Shown here: piece after piece, positions 22,174 through 23,089 of the stretch
Numbering within the stretch: position 1 is the first letter of the stretch
How the letters are laid out: each line of letters begins with the position of its first letter
Source of the DNA: an uncultured Collinsella sp.
Lineage (GTDB): Bacteria; Actinomycetota; Coriobacteriia; Coriobacteriales; Coriobacteriaceae
Direction: 5' to 3'
Assembly: GCA_900542275.1 (NCBI GenBank)
Contig: UQMW01000037.1
Location: forward strand, 1-23,089
DNA length: 23,089 nucleotides
The notes under the pieces: model-generated
Told to the model about the DNA's origin: nothing
Seen by the model: only the letters and a program-made list of their open reading frames with translations
The model's database searches: none
Program-made: the position numbers and the translations under genes

Positions 22174-22854
22174 CTAGGCGCGGGGGCTGGCTTCCGCACT
22201 TCCCTCAGCACGCTCGCCGTCGACCTGCTCCTTGGCGCTGTCCTGGCTCTCCTGCTCGCGGCGGCGCTTTTCGCGAATCTGCTCCACAGCCGCGCGCAGG
22301 GCAGTCTCGTCTTCAGCGCGCGCCACCTCTTGCGTGGTCTTGACCATATGGCGAATTTCGAGCACCAGCAGCACGATCAGCGGCACCACGATGAGCGGAA
22401 AGAACAGCAGCGGATTGGTGAGCAGCGAGACCACCACGCCCAGTCCCGCCGAGACAAAGACCACGCGGCCCACCACGTCGGCGGCGGGCACGGGCGCGGC
22501 ATCCTCGACCGGATTGGCATCGCCCTTGGTGCGGTAGATCGGGGCGCCGTCGGCGGCGGCCTCCACGGATACGATGCGGTGCGTGTTGAGCGAACCCTCC
22601 AGCGCGTCATCGGACGAATGGAAGGTGATGATGTCGCCCACCTGATAGGCCTGGCCGTCGCCGGTATCAACGACGATAAACGAGTGTACGGGAATCGCCG
22701 GCTCCATCGAGCCGGTCAGCGTACGCATAAAGCCGTAGCCCATGATGGTGGGAATCTCGCCGGCGGGCGTGAACACCGTGCGCAGCAGCACCACAAAGGC
22801 GACCAGGATCACCACGGTCGCCAGCACGTTGATCACGCGGAGCACATGCTTCAT
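22174..22854 (-). CDS. SipW-like (ER-type) signal peptidase I
   Basis: 226 residues. Signal peptidases cut signal peptides from exported proteins at the outer face of the membrane. One N-terminal helix (about 5-28) precedes the catalytic part: TGSMEP with Ser49, NTHRIV with His92 where bacterial-type enzymes have Lys, and GDAN with Asp112. The Ser-His-Asp set marks the SipW/archaeal/ER class. A second helix (about 145-170) leads to a long charged, probably coiled C-terminal tail. SipW-type enzymes often process one dedicated substrate (TasA-like fibres or pilins). The ATG shares its A with the upstream stop (TGATG), and no SD is evident, so translation is coupled to the upstream gene. Confidence 0.9.
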   Translation of the reverse strand: MKHVLRVINVLATVVILVAFVVLLRTVFTPAGEIPTIMGYGFMRTLTGSMEPAIPVHSFIVVDTGDGQAYQVGDIITFHSSDDALEGSLNTHRIVSVEAAADGAPIYRTKGDANPVEDAAPVPAADVVGRVVFVSAGLGVVVSLLTNPLLFFPLIVVPLIVLLVLEIRHMVKTTQEVARAEDETALRAAVEQIREKRRREQESQDSAKEQVDGERAEGSAEASPRA

Positions 22855-23089
22855 CACTTGTCGTCGTCCTTTGCGGAAGTCTCGGGGTCGGCAGCGACCT
22901 CGCCCTCGGTGGCATCCGCCGTAGAAGCGCCATCCTCGTCAGGCGCGGCGACCACGCCCTCGCCAGCCTCGCCGCGCAAGCGGGCCAGCAGATAGCGCAA
23001 CAGGCTGTTGCCCTCGGCACGGCGCTCGGCACGAGCGCGATCACGCACGGCCTGCTCCAGCTCGTGCGTCAGCGCGTCCAGGCGCTGCT
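22854..23089 (-). CDS. Unrecognised protein, C-terminal fragment
   Basis: Only the last 77 codons are inside the window, and the 5' end lies beyond the right edge. The visible part starts with a charged helix with heptad-like Leu spacing (QRLDALTHELEQAV), then an Arg/Glu-rich stretch, LLRYLLARLRGEAG, and a 35-residue acidic tail ending KDDDK. No catalytic motif or membrane segment is visible. It is translationally coupled to the SipW-like peptidase, so it may be a substrate, a partner or part of the same envelope-protein operon. No function is proposed. Confidence 0.7.
   Translation of the reverse strand, partial: QRLDALTHELEQAVRDRARAERRAEGNSLLRYLLARLRGEAGEGVVAAPDEDGASTADATEGEVAADPETSAKDDDK

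Overview
The window looks like chromosomal DNA from a high-GC Coriobacteriia-type actinobacterium, most likely Collinsella or a close relative. This is inferred from strong G/C third-position bias, SD-led starts, a T-box-controlled pheST operon and the gene families present; no marker gene such as rRNA is present to prove it. Most genes lie on the minus strand. The exceptions are pyk, a nuclease-like accessory gene and an M32 carboxypeptidase. No tRNA, rRNA, CRISPR array, insertion sequence or phage module was seen.

Layout, left to right. 1-924 (-) is a partial gene that begins as the ribosome-assembly GTPase RsgA but changes, in frame and at its Walker A/G1 motif, into sequence resembling an ABC-F ATPase domain. 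1163-3844 (-) is a P-type Ca2+-type ATPase with a structured leader in which two hairpin loops are complementary and one stem holds part of the Shine-Dalgarno. 4287-5747 (+) is pyruvate kinase with a strong terminator. 5990-6117 is a long inverted repeat, followed by 6169-7242 (+), an atypical-composition gene with a possible AbiEi-like plus PD-(D/E)xK-like layout. Its stop codon overlaps that of a convergent zinc-dependent phospholipase C-like gene (7239-8087, -).

8168-10882 (-) is an ECF-type nickel/cobalt uptake operon (CbiM with a fused C-terminal domain, CbiQ, CbiO). It is preceded by a GTGTTAC-N14-GTAACAC inverted repeat that matches the reported Geobacter NikR operator form, so nickel is the likelier substrate. 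11127-14841 (-) is pheS-pheT with a T-box leader (UUC specifier) and an unusual palindromic element between the two genes. 15346-16920 (+) is an M32 carboxypeptidase, divergent from pheST and convergent with glmM (17126-18457, -). Upstream of glmM are a DUF4012 membrane protein (18541-20853, -), an EamA/DMT exporter (21003-22025, -), a SipW-like signal peptidase (22174-22854, -) and the 3' end of an unrecognised coiled-coil/acidic-tail gene that runs off the window.

Most genes are housekeeping (translation, glycolysis, cell-wall precursor supply, metal transport, secretion). The most unusual items are the RsgA/ABC-F junction, the ATPase leader RNA, the long inverted repeat with its nuclease-like gene, the NikR-type site, two look-alike palindromic elements (1049-1139 and 13662-13759), and a terminator-like hairpin immediately in front of the glmM ribosome-binding site.
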